Assembly (NCBI GenBank): GCA_026394435.1
Contig: JAPKYG010000121.1
Coordinates: forward strand, 1 to 14,444
Reading direction: 5' to 3'
Length of the DNA: 14,444 nt
Origin: Methanobacteriota archaeon
GTDB lineage: Archaea > Thermoplasmatota > E2 > DHVEG-1
Part shown: piece by piece, positions 13,107-14,444 of the stretch
Numbering within the stretch: the stretch's first letter is position 1
Layout of the letters: every line of letters starts with the position of its first letter
Position numbers and translations under genes: made by a program
The notes under the pieces: generated by a model
What the model saw: the letters and a program-made list of their open reading frames with translations, nothing else
The model's database searches: none
Told to the model about the DNA's origin: nothing

Positions 13107-14231
13107 ATGGCAGCCAAGTGGAACAATTTTGAACAAATTCCTGTAGAAACGCCATTCGATATCGAGTTATTGCAGCGGGAAGTCGGTCAACGCTTTCCCT
13201 TCTATGATATGAAATCAAACATCAACACGGTCGCGTTTTTCTGTCGTATCGATGAAGAAACCCTCGAAGAAAAATTCGAGTCACTTCGCCTCATGCTCTC
13301 AGAGAAACATTATATCCCTATGATTCGGTTTGAACACGGAGAACACATTATTTATATCGTAAAAAAACCAGAAGGCAAAAAGAAAAAATCCGTATGGATT
13401 AATATTATTCTTCTGGTTGCAACAGTGTTTACAACCACGCTTGCCGGGGCTCTTCAATGGATTGACATCAACCAAGTTGATTGGATAAACATGATTTCTT
13501 TCTCGTATCTCTGGCAAGGATTCATCTTCTTTTCCGTTCCATTGCTTTTAATTCTTGGTGTTCATGAAATGGGACACTACTATGCGTCAAAAAAACATCA
13601 CGTTGATGCGTCGTTACCGTATTTTATTCCGCTTCCTCCACCATTTCTGCTTGGAACCTTTGGTGCATTGATCTCAACTAGAGAACCAATCCCAAATAGA
13701 AAGGCGTTACTCGATATTGGGATCGCAGGGCCGCTCTGTGGGTTTTTTGTCGCAATCCCTATTTCTTTGATAGGGTTTTTCCTGATGCAACAAGATCCTC
13801 TCACCGTCCAATCGACCGGAGCAAATATGGTTCTTCTTCCACCGTTGCTTCTCCAATGGATAGGGAGTCTTTTTTCTATCCCACAAAATGCCATTATTCA
13901 TCCGACATTGTTTGCAGGGTGGGTCGGCATCTTTCTAACCGCGGTGAACTTGTTACCTGCTGGTCAACTTGATGGCGGCCATATCGCACGAGCGGTTCTA
14001 AAGGAGAAACACAAATACGTAAGCTGGGTGGTTATCTTTGTCCTCGCTGGACTGAGTTTTTTTTACACAGGATGGCTGATGTTTGCGATAATCATTTTAC
14101 TCTTCATCGGTACCCAACATCAACCGCCTCTCAATGAGATTACACGATTGGACACCAGAAGAAAACTCCTTGGTCTGGCGATACTTATCATTTTTATCCT
14201 CTCCTTTGCCCCAATCCCGTTCGCAGCGTAA
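13107..14231 (+). CDS. Site-2-type intramembrane zinc metalloprotease (M50)
   Basis: Predicted 374-residue membrane protease of the S2P/M50 family, which cuts substrates within or near the membrane. Residues 1-94 are a soluble cytoplasmic domain (two short alpha/beta stretches ending in the basic PEGKKKK). The first TM is near 95-117. The zinc motif HEMGH is at 153-157. The conserved GTFGA is at 183-187, followed by STREPIPNRKALLDIGIAGP, characteristic of this family. The second motif NLLPAGQLDGGH (281-292) supplies the third zinc ligand D289. Further TM helices follow to the C-terminus. All catalytic residues are present and there is no PDZ domain. The pattern is closest to the archaeal, cyanobacterial and plastid EGY-like group. 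Its substrate is unknown; such enzymes often release membrane-bound regulators. The start follows the TATA box by about 30 nt. It is transcribed away from the signal peptidase operon. Confidence 0.92.
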   Translation: MAAKWNNFEQIPVETPFDIELLQREVGQRFPFYDMKSNINTVAFFCRIDEETLEEKFESLRLMLSEKHYIPMIRFEHGEHIIYIVKKPEGKKKKSVWINIILLVATVFTTTLAGALQWIDINQVDWINMISFSYLWQGFIFFSVPLLLILGVHEMGHYYASKKHHVDASLPYFIPLPPPFLLGTFGALISTREPIPNRKALLDIGIAGPLCGFFVAIPISLIGFFLMQQDPLTVQSTGANMVLLPPLLLQWIGSLFSIPQNAIIHPTLFAGWVGIFLTAVNLLPAGQLDGGHIARAVLKEKHKYVSWVVIFVLAGLSFFYTGWLMFAIIILLFIGTQHQPPLNEITRLDTRRKLLGLAILIIFILSFAPIPFAA

Positions 14232-14235
14232 CACC

Positions 14236-14258
14236 GTTCCCCTTACGTTTTCCTTCTC
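14236..14258 (+). terminator. Possible pyrimidine-rich terminator after the M50 gene
   Basis: C/T-rich stretch including GTTTTCCTTCTCT shortly after the stop at 14231. No hairpin and only short T-runs, so weak. Confidence 0.25.
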
Positions 14259-14276
14259 TATAAACTGAATCGTAAT

Positions 14277-14285
14277 GATTTAATA
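14277..14285 (+). promoter_or_regulatory. Possible TATA box for the right-edge gene
   Basis: GATTTAATA predicts transcription near 14307, shortly before the start at 14320. TCTATAAAC at 14256-14264 is an alternative. Confidence 0.35.
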
Positions 14286-14319
14286 CCCAATAATGAATCC
14301 GTACCATGACGTGAATAGC

Positions 14320-14444
14320 ATGAAGACGTACATCCAGGTCATGTTCAACAGCGAAGGAGCCGCCCCTTCAGAAATAAAAAACCAGTTACTCAACATGGGG
14401 TTTAAAGCAACAAAGGGAAACTATGATTTTGTCTTTGATTGGGG
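14320..14444 (+). CDS. 5' end of a small conserved-looking unknown gene (partial)
   Basis: Open frame of 41 codons running off the window, starting MKTYIQVMFNSEGAAPSEIK and ending at NYDFVFDWG. The alternation of a beta strand (TYIQVMF), a helix (SEIKNQLLNMGF) and a strand (YDFVFDW) suggests a small alpha/beta protein, but I cannot name the family or function. GTGA ends 5 nt before the ATG and acts as a plausible ribosome binding site; an in-frame GTG at 14311 is an alternative start. It follows the M50 gene by 88 bp on the same strand with a likely promoter of its own. Confidence 0.65.
   Translation, partial: MKTYIQVMFNSEGAAPSEIKNQLLNMGFKATKGNYDFVFDW

Overview
The window looks like chromosomal DNA of a motile euryarchaeon. 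The evidence is an archaellin with the diagnostic GIGTLIVFIAMVLVAAVAA core, an archaeal/ER-type (Ser-His-Asp) signal peptidase I, TATA boxes about 25-30 nt before several starts, and GGTGA-type ribosome binding sites. The moderately AT-rich composition, the many PAS/coiled-coil proteins and the PRC-barrel protein would fit an uncultured Thermoplasmatota lineage, but that placement is inference. No RNA gene, mobile element or CRISPR array was seen.

Layout. The left edge holds the first codons of a leftward gene (1-53). A rightward PAS/coiled-coil/PAS protein follows (270-1805) and converges, through a hairpin with T-rich flanks on both sides, on a leftward archaellin gene (1862-2719). That archaellin carries an unusual cytoplasmic N-terminal domain of about 80 residues, Sm-like in pattern, ahead of its class III signal sequence. 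A 0.3-kb divergent promoter region separates it from a second, atypical archaellin-like gene (3047-3673). This gene converges, with a 10-bp gap, on a giant leftward gene (3684-9491) for a 1935-residue protein: three PAS domains separated by very long coiled coils built from repeats, with no recognisable output domain. Upstream of it on the same strand are a PRC-barrel/coiled-coil protein (9623-10789) and a signal peptidase I with a fused extracytoplasmic and multi-spanning C-terminal region (10810-12510). These two are only 20 bp apart and are probably an operon. A gene-poor divergent region (12511-13106) holds at most one small membrane protein. The right end has a rightward site-2-type M50 intramembrane metalloprotease (13107-14231) and the start of a small unknown gene (14320 onward).

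How the genes may work together. The two archaellins are filament-type proteins, but no archaellum motor or assembly gene (arlC-J) lies in the window. They are flanked on both sides by PAS/coiled-coil proteins without kinase, receiver or methyltransferase domains. This suggests sensory or scaffolding proteins that act by protein-protein contact, possibly at the cell pole or archaellum base; the link rests only on gene position. The signal peptidase, PRC-barrel protein and M50 protease form a separate envelope and proteolysis neighbourhood. The most unusual items are the N-terminal domain fused to an archaellin precursor and the giant PAS protein with paired, mostly heptad-phased repeats.
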